Origin: Megascapheus bottae
Taxonomy: Eukaryota; Chordata; Mammalia; Rodentia; Geomyidae
Length of the DNA stretch: 64,000 nucleotides
Assembly: GCA_024803745.1 (NCBI GenBank)
Contig: JANJXV010000004.1
Coordinates: 53,014,358 to 53,078,357, forward strand
Direction of reading: 5' to 3'
Below the pieces are notes generated by a model. That model had not been told where the DNA came from, made no database searches, and saw only the letters and a program-made list of their open reading frames with translations. Position numbers and translations under genes: made by a program. This document shows, piece by piece, positions 11,541-25,731 of this stretch (its first letter is position 1; each line of letters begins with the position of its first letter).

Positions 11541-13155
11541 TAGATAAACATTATATAAGTTTAGATTTTATATTCATAATACCAGCTACTTAGCAGAAAA
11601 TACTCAAATATTGTTTTAAGTACTTTGACTATCTTGTAATGCTTTCAGGAACTAAATGTCTATTTTGAAGGTAGGAATTTTTTTTTCTTCCCTAGGTAAG
11701 AAGCATATTTTTGTGTAATCTGTCACTAACCTGGGTGACAGATCTTCAAATAACTAAAACCAAAATGGTTAAAAAAAAAAAAAGTCATCATCTTCATTTC
11801 AGTCTTGTAAGGACACAAATACCCTTTGCCTTAGTAAGAATACAAATGTGTGGTGGTTGACCTTGTCAATCATTTCAACTGGTAAGGAGACCTCATTATA
11901 TGGACCTTTAAAAGCCTATTCAAGCCATAGAACTTCCCAAACATGAATCACCTCACAACGTTAATATTAAACCTACTATTTGAAAGGACAGATGGAATAG
12001 TTGTATGTTGTCAAGCAGTGAATACATTTAGTGAAATTAGCTTTCACGATGTAAGAGAACACCATAACAAAGACTGAGCAGTTTACTTAAGTAACATTCT
12101 TTTATTTATATTTTATTAGATCAGAGAAGGAAAGATGATCTCTTAGACCTTGGAAAACTAAGCTATTTGAGATTTTACATAAGATCAGCTATGTTATTAA
12201 TAGTTACAACTAAATTGAAATATAAAAGCCAGTTTTCTGTCTTCAGAAACTAAAATACAATTCAAATATTTATAGGTATTTGGCAAGGCTTAGTCAACTT
12301 TATAATTTAATTTAAAAAATTGAGTGGGTGGCCTTTTCTGTGCCATGTATGAGGAAACTATGATTAGCCAAGGGTGTACTATCTAGTTTTAGTAAGTTTA
12401 AATTTAGCGGTAGAAAAACTCCTCCAATTTTCATCCCCATCACAGTTCAGTACTGGCATTCATCATAGACATTCCCTTCCCCAGTGGTGGACAAGGAAAT
12501 GATCTTGTCAGATTTTATCATTCACATGAGGTACTGCCAGCTACTTTTGGAACTAAGGGCGTAATCTGCCCAACATTGCAGCATTTTTTTCAAATCTGTG
12601 ATTTGATTGGCAGAGCTTCCAGGCTTCAGCCTAGACTCTTCTAGACACATGAATCAACAGTGCGGCAGGTTGTCAGTCACAGGAGTAAAATCAGGGTTTC
12701 CTCAGCCATTTCCCATCACTGCTGTACACTCCTGCCCTTCCACGCCCTCCTTCCCATACCTAAAAACATCATACAACAGCAACAGCCTAAAGTATTGCCT
12801 GATCCCAGCTACCATAGCAACTGAATTTTGTCTTTGCTTTGAAATGTTTTTCAGATATATCCCAACATGCAAGAATTTGTCCCTAATAGAATAAAGTATC
12901 AGGAACAAATAGTTAAGGTGTTTTTTTTCTTTGAAAAATTATTAGTGTAAGCATACGTCAAAACACCCTACTTAATAAAGCATTTTTATATAAGTGTATG
13001 TATTTAAATATATTTTAGTGATTTCTTTGTGTTTTGAGAGAAAACTAAAACAGTATAATAATCAAAGAAATTAATGAGCATTCTTTTATGTATAATGAAT
13101 ACAAGGGAACATATACCCAGAGATCATATACATGATCCAACGAGAGAAAAATGTA

Positions 13156-13175
13156 GACCAGCAGAGGGAGCCGCA
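13156..13175 (+). promoter_or_regulatory. Weak CTCF-like motif
   Basis: ACCAGCAGAGGGAGCCGC resembles the CTCF core CCASYAGRKGGCRS but has A in place of C in the GGC. It is intronic and could be chance. Confidence 0.25.
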
Positions 13176-13549
13176 CAATGCAGAATTAACAGAAGAGAGA
13201 GAGCTTCTATACAAAGAACTTACACACAGAAGAGACATGGTCCATTCTGTGTAAGCATGATATAGCTATGATACACATTAATATGGTGTGCGTATCATAG
13301 AACATGACTAAATTTACAAGTTGAGTGCTTTAATAATTAAGAGAAAAAAAGTTAAGTTCTTAAGCAGGCAGTATTCCCATATGAAGAGAATTTATCCTTT
13401 AAAGAATATGAAATAGCAGCAAGGGTTATATTGGGAAGAACAGAAAAGAAATTTTACCTAACTTAGCCAAACAATTCTAAATCTTAATGTTTAAGTGCAG
13501 AATAGATTGTATTAGCAGGTGAAACATTAAAAAAGAAACAAATACTGTC

Positions 13550-13968
13550 ATCCAGGCAGATCACACCTGTAAGGCCGAGCTCACAGATTGAGGCCAGCCT
13601 AAGGGGTGAACACTTTATAAAACCTCATCTCCCCGGGTTCAATTCCTCGGTACCACATACATAGAAAAAAGCTGGAAGTGGTGCTGAGGCTCAAGTGGTA
13701 GAGCTCTAGCCTTGAGAAAGTCCAAGGACAGTGCTCAGGCCCCGAGCTCAAGCCCAGGACTGGCAAAAAAAAATTACACTTTGGGGCCGGGAGTTTGGCC
13801 TAGTGGTTAAAGTGCTTGCCTAGCATGCACGAAGACCCGGGTTCGATTCCTCGGTACCACATATATAGAAAAAAGCCAGAAGTGGGGCTGAGGCTCAAGT
13901 GGTAGAGCTTTAGCCTTGAGAAAGTCCAAGGACAGTGCTCAGGCCCTGAGCTCAAGCCCAGGACTGGC

Positions 13969-13999
<31 letters not shown>

Positions 14000-14215
14000 C
14001 ATCTCAACAGAAAAAAATAGGTGAGGTGGGCACGTCTGTCATCCTAGCCCTGATATAAGGTATAAATTGGATTGTGGTCCAGGTTGGCCCCAGTAAAAAA
14101 GTAAGATCCTGTCTCAGAAACAAAACAGAGAGTTCTGGGGTTGTAGATCAAATGGTAGAGCACCTGCCAAACAAGTGCAAGATTTTGACTTCAAACTCCA
14201 GTACTACTACATCCT
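13550..14215 (+). mobile_element. Older B1/ID composite SINE, host of the dimeric insertion
   Basis: 13550-13630 carries a B1-like stretch (GATCACACCTGTAAGGCCGA, GGCCAGCCTAAGGGGTGAAC). After the insertion, CTCATCTCAACAGAAAAAAA resumes, followed by a second B1-like unit (about 14020-14115) and an ID-like unit (about 14125-14215, GGGGTTGTAGATCAAATGGT). These are clearly older and more diverged than SINE-A. Confidence 0.55.
13619..14004 (+). mobile_element. Dimeric SINE-A insertion with one TSD pair
   Basis: Between AAAACCTCATCT at 13619-13630 and the same 12 nt at 13993-14004 lie two head-to-tail SINE-A units. The first (13631-13773) starts within the B-box region (CCCCGGGTTCAATTCC) and so lacks its 5' third; it ends in A9. 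A 9-nt linker TTACACTTT follows. The second (13783-13992) is full length, with an A-box-like TGGCCTAGTGG, a B-box GGTTCGATTCC and a long poly(A). There is no TSD between the units. Confidence 0.85.
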
Positions 14216-14324
14216 GCTATATGTGACAATTGTAGCTATTAGAAGCTGGATGCTTAATTTCAACTTAGCTACAAGAGAAAAAGTGAAATCTTAGAAGTTT
14301 TAGGGGGAAAAAAGTGAAGTTCAA

Positions 14325-14373
14325 TTAAGTTCACCATGGAAAAGCATTAATTATTTGAATCAACATAATGTTT
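14325..14373 (+). repeat. Intron patch, direct partner of 7441-7489
   Basis: These 49 bases match 7441-7489 with a single mismatch (T for C at the seventh base), then both flanks diverge abruptly. They lie in a different MAP3K7 intron, 6.9 kb away. Confidence 0.85.
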
Positions 14374-15056
14374 AGTTTGTTTTCCTTTAATTTCCAAGGC
14401 AATAAAATACTTAGTTCTAGGATATGTATGTGCATATAAACATATATGTATATGACATAATGAATTACATGTCAACGATTTAGGAAAGAAGAACCACAAT
14501 TGTGGGAATGTTAAATTGAGAATATTTTTCTAGGATACTTAATTTTTAGTCAGGCAGAAGTGATCATTTTTAGTTTTAGTTTTTTTGCAGAAAGTAGTTT
14601 TTGCTTGGTGACATAAGTTTGAAACTGCTGCAGAGGACTATAAAGAAAGGTTGATCAGAAAAATAACAAATTAAGAGTATTTCTTGTGTAACACTGTAGA
14701 AAAATATATGTGTGTTGTTTTAGGGTAAATGCCTCAAGGCTATACTCCATTTTTTTCCTGTGGCATTCCAATATCTAATAAACATTGCGTGTCCCCATTG
14801 GGAGGCTAGGATCAGACAATGGTAAGTACCAGGCCAGCCCAGTAACCCAGGAGCCAGATGATGTTTCAACTTTCTTTAAATTATACTTTTATTATCTTTG
14901 AGCTGTTGTACAAAGGCTTTTCCATTCAACATGTCAGTTTATAAGTACATTGTATTTTGATCCATACCACTCCTTTAAAAACTTGTCTTTCCTGCCTGAC
15001 TCCATTTGGTCTTCACCTCATTTCGTATGATTTTGCTTATTAGAACGCACAGTGAC

Positions 15057-15163
15057 TTTGTCTTATTCTTCCTGTGTCGCCTAGGCTGACTTCCAGCCCA
15101 CAGTTTTGCTTCTGCCTCCCTGAGTAGCTAGAATTACAAATGTACAGCACCACCCCCAGCTCA
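15057..15163 (-). mobile_element. B1-type SINE, antisense, diverged
   Basis: TGTGTCGCCTAGGCTGACTT, GCCTCCCTGAGTAGCTAGAA and CACCACCCCCAGCTCAG follow the reverse complement of a B1/7SL monomer. Confidence 0.6.
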
Positions 15164-15551
15164 GTGGCTAAAAACATGCCTGAGGGGTGGAAGCCTAGTC
15201 AGGAAGAGGCACTAAGTCCAGTCACCAGCACTTCGTTTAAAAGGAAAACCTAGACAGACCATCAATGATCAATAAGTCAGGAGATTTGTGAATGATCCTA
15301 CCTCCTTAGTTTTCCATTGGGGTGAGTACAGTGCTGTCACTGTTCTCCTCCCCTTGTCTTATCCACACCACTCTTGCAAGTACTATGGCAATTTTACTGA
15401 TTAGAAACAAAAGCTATGCACTCAACTGTTCGGTTAAGATTGGCTAAATGCTTGTTAACTAGTATGATTATTTGGTGTGTGACATTAGGCTACAGTTCTT
15501 TCTAAATCTGTTTTCTTTCCATACTGTGTATATGTATAGTATGTATAAGAT

Positions 15552-15873
15552 ACTCTCATTTCTTTTTTTTTTTTGGAGGAGGGGGGTCAGTGGTGGCACT
15601 TGGACTATGGGCCTGGGTGCTGTCCCTGAGGTCTTCAGCTCAAGGCTACTGTCCTACCTCTGAGCCTGGGCATTGTCCCTGAACTCTTTAGCTCAAGGCT
15701 GCCACCCTACCCTTTGAGCCACAGCACCACTTCTGATTTTCTAATGGTTAATTGGAGATCAGAGTCTGACGGATTTTAGTGCCTGTGCTGGCTTTGAACT
15801 GCAGTCCTCAAATCTTAGCCACCTGAGTAGCTAGGATTATAGACATGAGCCACTGCACCAGGCCAACTCTCAT
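15552..15873 (-). mobile_element. SINE-B, antisense, with internally duplicated tail
   Basis: Poly(T) at 15563 starts a reversed SINE-B that ends at the B1-like head (AGTAGCTAGGATTATAGACA, then CACTGCACCAGGCC at 15864). The ID-like tail segment of about 50 bp (GGGTGCTGTCCCTGAG...AGCTCAAGGCTACTGTCC) occurs twice in tandem. Short flanking repeats ACTCTCAT lie at 15552-15559 and 15866-15873. Confidence 0.85.
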
Positions 15874-16603
15874 ATTCTTTAGTGACTCCCATTAGAGGCT
15901 GGATTAGGACACATTAAAACCTATGTACGTTGGAAATGAACCACTGAAAAAGATGATCTACTTTTCCCCTTTCCCTATGGACACTCAGGTTGACAGAGTT
16001 GGATAAGCCTTCCTATAAACTGAGCATGGTAAAGAAATAGAAAGGTCACCTATTACTTTTTGATTTTACTTAAATAAGGCCTTACGTTTTAGTATACCGT
16101 GTTCTATTCAATTAACTTAAAATATGCTTATATGTTATAATTGGCATCCTCTTTTTTATCACTAGAATTCAGATGCAGATCCTTTTTCTTGCAATACTTT
16201 TAGTTTAATGTGTGTTACTTTAGGGGAGAAATATGATATTTTTTTTTTGCAAGAAATTAGAAATACATTTATTTTAGATTAAAAAATTGCATGAATATGA
16301 CATCAAATAGAGGAAAATGAGCATATATTTGTTACCTGTGTGTATGAAGAAGTATGTGTGTGATATACTGCTGCACTCATGTTGCATATATATAAACAGA
16401 CATACGTGTACATTTATTTTTGGTTTATAGCATGAGTATCACTTCTAGAATTCCCATTTTATTTATTATTTATTTCCATTTTTTATTATGGCATTTTTCC
16501 TATTATGACTACAATCAGTGTAAATGAAATATTAACTAAAAACAATAGCGTAGAAGTAACTATAACCTATAGAAGGAAAATACTTGATAAAGAATATGAC
16601 TAT

Positions 16604-16778
16604 AGGCCGGGAGTGCAGCCTACTGGTAGACTGCTCACCTAACATGCAGAAAACCCTGAATTCGATTCCTCCATACCATATACGCAGAAAAAGCCAGAAG
16701 TGGTACTGTGTCCCAAGTGGTAGAGCACTAGCCTAGCTAGGCCCTAAATTCAAGCCCCAGGGCTGGTTAAAAATATAG
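16604..16778 (+). mobile_element. SINE-A, diverged
   Basis: GGCCGGGAGTGCAGCCTACT, a B-box-like GAATTCGATTCC, AAAAAGCCAGAAGTGGTACT and TTCAAGCCCCAGGGCTGG follow the SINE-A order. There is an internal deletion in the tail. Confidence 0.8.
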
Positions 16779-16945
16779 AGGGGGGTGGAATATAGCTGTA
16801 TATTCATTGTATACTTAATTCAATTAACGGGAAAATGATATTCTATGAATGAATGATATTCTATGAATGTTTTCTTGCATATATCCATGAGGAATCACAG
16901 AAGTGTCATGCAACACAAAGTGTTACTATTCTGCTTGAATTTCAG

Positions 16946-17007
16946 ATACCAATGGATCAGACAACTCCATCCCAATGGCTTATCTTACACTGGATCACCA
17001 GCTACAG
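16946..17007 (+). CDS. MAP3K7: MAP3K7 (TAK1) exon 15, 62 nt
   Basis: This exon encodes (D)TNGSDNSIPMAYLTLDHQLQ; the Asp codon is completed from exon 14. It aligns with human residues 488-508, just before the TAB2/TAB3-binding segment. The acceptor is TTGAATTTCAG; the donor CAG|GTATCA is weaker than consensus at +3 to +6. The exon ends in phase 0, and the next exon starts in phase 0, so it can join cleanly to exon 16. Confidence 0.95.
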
Positions 17008-17746
17008 GTATCACAATAAAAGTTTGCGGCTTTCTTCTCAGGTAGTTCATGAGATTGACAGTTGTGTTCATTTGATTGAGGATGATGATCACATGTTGAT
17101 TTATTTATATTTTTAGTTGGCCTCCTTAAACTTCAAAATCAAATGAAATGACTTTTAGTTACATTAATCAGTTATAAAATTAACAGAATCATATGATTTT
17201 ATTCTAGAGTCATCTTAAGATATTTTCTCTTCAAAATTGCCATGGCATTTTCACTCATTCATATTTAGTACATTTTCTAATGTATTCTTATGTGTATAAG
17301 ACTTGAGCCTGAAAGTCTGAGTATACGTTTCAGTGATACCTTGTGTATATAAGAACTATGAACATCTCTTAGGAACTAGACATTGTGATACAAGGCTGTC
17401 ACCCCCTGCTTACTGGGGAAGGAGGAGAGAGCACTGAAATAAGAGACACAGAAGCCAAGGCCAGCTTGAGCAACATATAAAGCATTTCAGTATAGTACCA
17501 TTAGTCCACCTGAAATATCATACTAGAGGTTTCAGGTACTGTGGTCATGATTCTTTGAAACACAAAAGAAAACAGCAATCGTCAACTTAAGGTTTGGGTT
17601 AATACTAAGGTTTTCTAGGGCCTGTTTTATGCCTTTTTAAGAGTGTATTGCTTTCTGTTACAAAACTATATTAAACAGTCTATTTCTTATTCTCAGATAC
17701 TGAAGTTTGATGTAATAATGTTTTGACATTTCTGATTTCTTTTCAG
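17008..17746 (+). other. MAP3K7: MAP3K7 intron 15, 739 nt
   Basis: This short intron runs between GTATCA and TTTCTGATTTCTTTTCAG. It contains one very diverged B1-like stretch at about 17375-17490 (GGCCAGCTTGAGCAACATAT) and otherwise nothing I recognise. Confidence 0.85.
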
Positions 17747-17862
17747 CCTCTTGCACCGTGCCCTAACTCCAAAGAATCTATGGCAGTGTTTGAACAGCAT
17801 TGTAAAATGGCACAAGAATATATGAAAGTTCAAACAGAAATTGCATTGTTATTACAGAGAAA
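17747..17862 (+). CDS. MAP3K7: MAP3K7 (TAK1) exon 16, 116 nt, alternatively used in human
   Basis: This exon encodes [20 protein letters not shown] and [18 protein letters not shown], plus two bases of the next Lys codon, matching human residues 509-547. It forms the first half of the C-terminal coiled coil that binds TAB2 and TAB3, the adaptors that bring TAK1 to K63-linked ubiquitin chains. The acceptor has a good pyrimidine tract; the donor is AA|GTAAGT, strong downstream but lacking G at -1. In human this 116-nt exon is skipped in the shorter isoforms. Here skipping would read [10 protein letters not shown] and stop at 19707-19709, removing the TAB-binding end. Confidence 0.95.
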
Positions 17863-19857
<1,995 letters not shown>

Positions 19858-20572
19858 TTCTCCGGGATTGTTCAGTTTTAAAATATGCAAAGAAAAACTT
19901 TTTTTTTTTTTTAAGAAAAGAAAAACCCTTACGACAACTCATGAGGGTCAGCTTTTTTGGTGTGTTCTGAATGCCAACTGCCTATATTTGCTGCATTGTT
20001 ACATCGTTTATTTTCTTCCATGGCCCATATGCAAGTTCACTGTCTCATTACATAACTTGATGGCACCTGTGACGTGGACACGCAGCAGTTGTCAGCTTCA
20101 GAACAGATGCAGTGAACTGTGGCTGTATGTGCATGCTCATCGTGTGGAGGCTAGCCTCACCAAAGGTGGGGAATCAAACTAGCTGCTGTATGCAGACATT
20201 ATCCATGTTCCCCTCTTGGAGGTAGAACCTCAAGAATGGTTTGGTTTTGTATCTCATCTCAAGAAACTAATCACTGTTTTTCCAAAAGGTGGTATGCACC
20301 AAGCTAAAGACAGGGTATTATAAATCTAGAGTAATTGGTGGCACATTACAGAAATACAGAACCTTTGGCATGAGAATAGAGCGAGTACTTTGATGGCAAC
20401 ACCTCCTTGGGGCAATACTGAACTTGGTCCCATTTACAGGTAAGTGGCAGCTGCTGTATCTCATGAAAGCAGTTTGCCCATTTTCACTTGACTTAAAGTG
20501 GTTTGTGATACATTGAGCAAAATGGAGCTCTTTTTTAAGGACAAATATTTTTAATTCTGTGCGTGTTGAAAC

Positions 20573-20578
20573 AATAAA
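20573..20578 (+). terminator. MAP3K7: Candidate poly(A) signal (proximal)
   Basis: AATAAA followed by GCTTTTGTGGCTAG, giving a short GU-rich downstream element. It would give a 3' UTR of about 0.74 kb. Confidence 0.55.
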
Positions 20579-22522
20579 GCTTTTGTGGCTAGTATTAATA
20601 TCAAGTAAAATTGAAGTGCAAAAGAATGTGATCTAGCTTAAATGATCATGTAATGATTATTGAATTGTTTTACCATATATTTGAAAGTACTGAAATCACA
20701 GAAGTAATTGCTCCAGGTAAATGGCTTGGGCTTAGATTCCTTTTTGTTACTCTAAATGAGGAATAAAGCAGAAGTTATTTAGTAACAGAAGTTAAAGAAG
20801 TGAAAATAAATCCATCAGGTGTCCTACCTAGCCTACACATTTGGCAAGCCCATTCGCAGTACCTGCTGTCTTTCAGCACTTGTGAGAGAGTTTCAACACT
20901 TATAAGGAGAATGTTTATATTCTTAACACTACTTTGCTACCAACCTTCAAAGTTAACTTAAAGGTAATAATAAATATCACTGAAATATAAACTATACAAG
21001 CTCTATTTTTTCAATTGGTGTTTAAGTCACCATCAAGCTTGTTTTTTTGTCATATTAATGTTTTATGGAGAGAAAATAAAAATGAAGCATAATTGCTAAG
21101 ACTGCTAGAATTCTGTCATGATGGCATTATAGTTTCTGCTCTGTTTCAGATAAGCAAATTGATGAACTTATCAAAAGTATTATTAAAAATGCAAAAGTAG
21201 GCATTATTTTCCTCCCTTCCCCTGAGTTTTATAATGAATCTCTGCTGTATAAAAGCAATAAAGGTAAAGGTATCTTTACTAAGTTGTGTCATTTGTAGCT
21301 TTGGGGAACTAAATGTCCTCTATCATTTAATTTAAGAAAGAGAAGGATTATTATTCCAAAATAATTGTATTATTTAGCTTAAATTGATATTGGGCTCAAC
21401 ATTTTATTAGTGAAATAAAATTGACATAGAAAGTAACTGTAGCAAAGCCAAGCTGGTCCTGGCACTAGGATTTGAGTGCATCTGTCACCCCACCAGAAGG
21501 GACCCAGTCACCTGAAAGCGGGGTATCTTGATGTGTTCAAGTGTGAATACGAAGGTTTAGCTCTCCATTAGTATTTAGCATTACAAATTTCAAATTTCAT
21601 TTCTAGTTTTGCTCTATCGTAACATACTGAAATGGGATTATTACTATTATTATTACATGCATTCACTTCATTTAAAGTATCTAAATAGGTAAATGGATTA
21701 AAATAGGAAAGTTAGGCAGTTGCTTATTTGTTTACAATAAATTCTTTGGGATTTTCAGTACTGTAGTTGTCCTGGACATTACGTGCAGTTCAGCTTTCCT
21801 CATTGCCAGTCGCATACTTTCAAGTTCCAGTTATCTCTCATGATGGCAAAAGGATGCTGGGTATAATGGAAATCCCCAGACATTTTCATCATTGTCTTTA
21901 CACATCATACCCTCAGACATGTTTTCAAAGAGCTAAACTTGGTTTCCTACTTCTCATTTGATCATCTGTTCTAACTCATTCTGGGGGAGCAGCAATAACA
22001 GAAAGGCAAACGAGTCACTAAATTGCCCTAGTCTAAGATATTCAAACAATCCCCGAATAAATACTAATTACACTGTATTGGCACCTCCAGGAACAGCAAG
22101 CAGAGCTTTTATCTAATTGAGAGTAATCCGTCTCAGCAGTAGAAATTGCTTTTTTGAGGTTGAATAATAAAAAGTCAGTTAAGAATGTTTACTTAATAAC
22201 AACACAAAATATTGGAAAGATTTGTTTAAACATTATTTGCCTAATATGTAACTTTTTTTCTTTAGCATTTGGATGTTATTTCTTCAAGTTTTTGTCATGT
22301 TCCTCATTTTAGCTCCTGCTTGTGGCCAGCAATCACAGGTCTGTGAAACTGGTTTCTTTCTGTAAATGTGTGTTATTTCAGTGCTCAGCACCTCTCTTCA
22401 CTTGGTGTAGTAAGTTCTAATTCTGTTCTCATTCAGAACATTTTATGTAAAATGATGTAATGCAGAAACTCTTGTGCATAGTATGTAATGGAAGGAAGCT
22501 TTTTAGATTTATTTTTGTTTTT

Positions 22523-22528
22523 AATAAA
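22523..22528 (+). terminator. MAP3K7: Candidate poly(A) signal (distal)
   Basis: AATAAA within TTAATAAAATTCAG, followed by TTGTTATTCTATTGT. It would give a 3' UTR of about 2.7 kb. It is one of several candidates, chosen because repeat-free sequence continues to about here. Confidence 0.4.
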
Positions 22529-22550
22529 ATTCAGATTGTTATTCTATTGT

Positions 22551-23278
22551 AGTATGTAAAAATGGTAACGACTTTCTATCAGCAAATGAGCAATGAGGTG
22601 TTCCGTTTGTGCAGAAACTAATAAAAGCCAAAACACAAGTGTTCATAGGATATCCAACACCGGGGTGGTGTAAGCATGATCTTTGAGATGCTAAGTGATT
22701 AACCAGTTCAGATTTTAGGATTAATTGGGTATTCTTCAGTTTTAGGAATGTTTGTATGAAATAATGCAGCATGTAGTTGATTCTTTTCATTAAGATCTGA
22801 TCTCCCCTAGTTTTTCTAAGTTATGGTGTTTCACTCCTTTGTGAACTAATCTTCCAACTTAGGAAACATTTGCAGTTGAATGACAAAGGAAGAGAATTAA
22901 GAAGTTTTGTGGCCACTCTTTTGGCAGGCCCAAAACCAGCATGGAAACTGATGTGTCTTAAACCTAAGGCCGTTCTAGAATTTAAAATTCCCTTCGTTTT
23001 TTGTGAGCTGCTTCTGCTTTTATGTTCACATACTCACTTCATTTTTCTCCCCTTCCACTGAAAGATGTGACCAAAATGGGTACACAAGTAAATGCTACCA
23101 TGCAGCCTGGTCTACAAACAAGATTTGTTCTCCAGTCCACAGAATTGAGGCATAACCTCCCCTTAGCAGTCCTTCCCGCAATTTTGGTGTTTCTTGTTTT
23201 TGCTTATTTTAAAGGGGTTCTTTTAACTAGAACGTAAATATGCAATGAACTGTATCCATTTAAAAGTATAAAGATGAA
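22551..23278. other. Unique sequence after the candidate 3' UTR
   Basis: No repeat or gene was recognised. Reading frames at 22870-23237 have no recognisable domain and low-complexity Leu/Phe-rich content. Confidence 0.6.
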
Positions 23279-23575
23279 GTCAAGTACAGTGCTTCACATC
23301 TATAATCCCAGCCAACTGGGAAGCGTGTATGAGAAGCTTGCAGTTTGAAGTCAACAACAAAAACAAGTCAGCAAGACTCCATCTTTCCAAAGCCAGGTGT
23401 TAGATTCAAATCTGTCATCTAGCTACCAAAACGCATACATGAAGGATTGTGGTCTGAGACCAGCCTTGAGTAAAGAAGAGATCCTATCTGAAAATAACAA
23501 AGCAAAAACAGCACTAAACCTATGGCTAAAATGGTAGCAAGTACAAGGTCCTGAGTTCAAACCCAGAACCCTCTC
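23279..23575 (+). mobile_element. Older B1/ID composite SINE
   Basis: GCTTCACATCTATAATCCCA, a second B1-like portion near 23440-23490 (GGTCTGAGACCAGCCTTGAG) and an ID-like end (GGTCCTGAGTTCAAACCCAG) indicate a diverged dimeric composite. Confidence 0.6.
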
Positions 23576-24317
23576 ACTTATGGTGAGCACTAACACCTGT
23601 TCTAACTTGCAAAACTACTCAGCAGTCAGGTCCTGAGCATGCCAGCATGTCCACCCTCAAATTAATTCTCTTGAGAGAAAAATTTAAATTATGTCTAGTA
23701 ACACAAAAAAGTCAGTGTTGGCCTTTGAAACAGGATCTTATTTAGAAGGCTTTTGATGTGTTGAATATGGCCAATTTGAATCCGTATCCTCATTTTTGAA
23801 CACATTTGCAGCACTATGCAAAACACTTTTCAGTAATGGATGCAATCTTCTAAAAAACATAGTATCTGGACAGGTCTGTGATGATGCTTCCTGGCTTGGT
23901 AGTGCATGGAAAGATGTGGTTATTTTTCAGAGTATGTAGTCCCTAGTGTTTCTTTACTACCAGCTCCTAGCTTGTTTTCTATTTATACAAGTTTTTGATT
24001 TCACATGAAGTTTAGGTAATAAAGATGTAGCCAAGCACAAAGAGCGATTTAAAAGCTTCAGGTACATATACAAAAACCAAGGTATTTTTTGCAATGAGTC
24101 TGCCACTGGGCAGGCAGTCCACCAAAGCTGAGTTGCTGCTTAAGTGAAAGGCCTTTTCATCTCAGCTACCCTTGCTGCTTCTCTGATCAGTTTCAAGCAC
24201 AGTATGGGGTCTTCCAAAATATATAAGGCTACCTTTCAGTGACACTTCCCAGAAATTAGTAGGTAAATTTTGAGTGGTGTCAGAGTTTTTACATTTTCAA
24301 GCCAGAAAAGGCATTCT
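23576..24317. other. Unique intergenic sequence
   Basis: Nothing recognised; AT-rich, without long reading frames. Confidence 0.6.
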
Positions 24318-24436
24318 TAATAGGCACGAGTGGTGCATGCCTGTAATCATAGCTACCCAAGATGAGACCTGAGGATTGGGCCCCCAAGCCAGTCTTGACT
24401 GCTATCCAAAGCAAGGGCTTGAACACGATACCTTCC
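24318..24436 (+). mobile_element. B1-type SINE, diverged
   Basis: GGCACGAGTGGTGCATGCCT, GTAATCATAGCTACCCAAGA and CCAAGCCAGTCTTGACTG follow a B1/7SL monomer. Confidence 0.6.
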
Positions 24437-25623
24437 TAGAAAGAAGAGGACATGCTCAAATAATTCTTGTCAGCATCAGCCCAAGTGAAGAGCAGTGACA
24501 GTAGAGGTTGCTCACATTCTTTGACCAACACCCAGCTACGTGGCCACGCCTGGTGACAGACGGGAGCTGCCGTGGTGGGTAGCCCTTGCTCAAGTATTAA
24601 TTTGGAGTTGTCACAAAGAAAGGTCGGAAAAGCACTTGTCTGGTCGATGCTGGAAATGTCATTGGGTGGAACAATTGCCAACTAGGAGAAAATCATTTCA
24701 GATGTTAAAGGTTTCCCATTTTAAAATCTTTTAAGCTTAGCAGAGGACACCCATCTTGGACTAACACAGGATCCTCAATCTAAAGCCAGTCTCAGATACT
24801 TAGCAAGATTCCTGTCTGAAAAAAAAACAAAAATCTTTTCCCCCTTTCTGATGGTTTTCTGTGTGGTAAAAATAAAACCAGGTGGAAGAAAACCTTGTAG
24901 AATTCTTGCAGGTGTCAGCACCTGGGGCATTTGAGAAATGGCAGAGCAGGCCATAGGTTAGGGCCCTTTGCCGCAAGCACAACAGCTGCAACCTTGGCAC
25001 TCACTCCACAAGGTGGAGCTTCCTTTTCCCTGCTGGATCCTGATAGGTAGGCATGGATTTGAGAGTGGCATGTTCCAGGATATTACTACAGCTTGGGGAT
25101 AACATCCCCAGCAAAAGGAATGTGAAGATGAGCAAAAATTAAAATGCCTTCAGCTGTTTTTTATTATTGTTTTTTTAAAGTACATATTCTGGGGAAAATT
25201 CTGCTTCAGAATGAGAGCGTAAGACTCGGGGGCTTTTTCCTAGCTCCACAAATTGGAGCACTATGTACACTGTAGGGCAGATAATGTGCAGAGCTTGGTT
25301 GTAAATTTTCCAGCTCCAATCTTATTTGACACTGAAATCTGGGAGGATGTGAGAGAAATATGAAGCATGCCATATCCCTGACATGAACAGGAGGAAAGAG
25401 CCTGCATGAAAGACTAAGAGGACAGGTGCTAAGACAGCTTTCACAAACCATAAACAAAACATTTGTGGGTAAGTGGAGGCCTGGGGAAATCAGCTATCAT
25501 ATGAGGAAGGAAATGGAAACATAAGGAATTCAAGAAGGTTTTGACGATATGAATTGCATCTTTCCAACACTCAACCCTATAGAAAAAAATGAAAACACAT
25601 AGGCTACTACACAATGGCATTTT

Positions 25624-25731
25624 AAAAAAGGGGGGGTGCAGAGGTTGTAGCTCCATGACTGAGTACTTACTTCTTTAGTGTTCTTAAGGCCCTGAATACA
25701 ATCCACAGCACTGCAAAAAAAAAGGGGGGGA
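25624..25731 (+). mobile_element. ID-type SINE
   Basis: TGCAGAGGTTGTAGCTCCAT, GGCCCTGAATACAATCCACA and GCACTGCAAAAAAAAA follow an ID element. A-run plus G-run direct repeats (AAAAAAGGGGGGG) flank it and look like a TSD. 24437-25623 before it is unique sequence with nothing recognised. Confidence 0.7.

Larger units (their letters stand above)
19858..22550 (+). other. MAP3K7: MAP3K7 3' UTR (end uncertain)
   Basis: This is non-coding, AT-rich, repeat-free sequence after the stop codon. Possible poly(A) signals AATAAA are at 20573-20578 (followed by a T/G-rich stretch), 20762-20767, 21257-21262 and 22523-22528 (followed by TTGTTATTCTATTGTAG). Complete freedom from SINEs until 23279, against dense SINEs elsewhere, is consistent with a long UTR. 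I cannot tell which site is used. Confidence 0.7.

Noticed and set aside
13783..13860. tRNA-like A and B boxes, possible tRNA gene
   Set aside because: They belong to SINE-A, a tRNA-derived repeat present in many copies here, with a poly(A) tail and TSD; it lacks a foldable acceptor stem.
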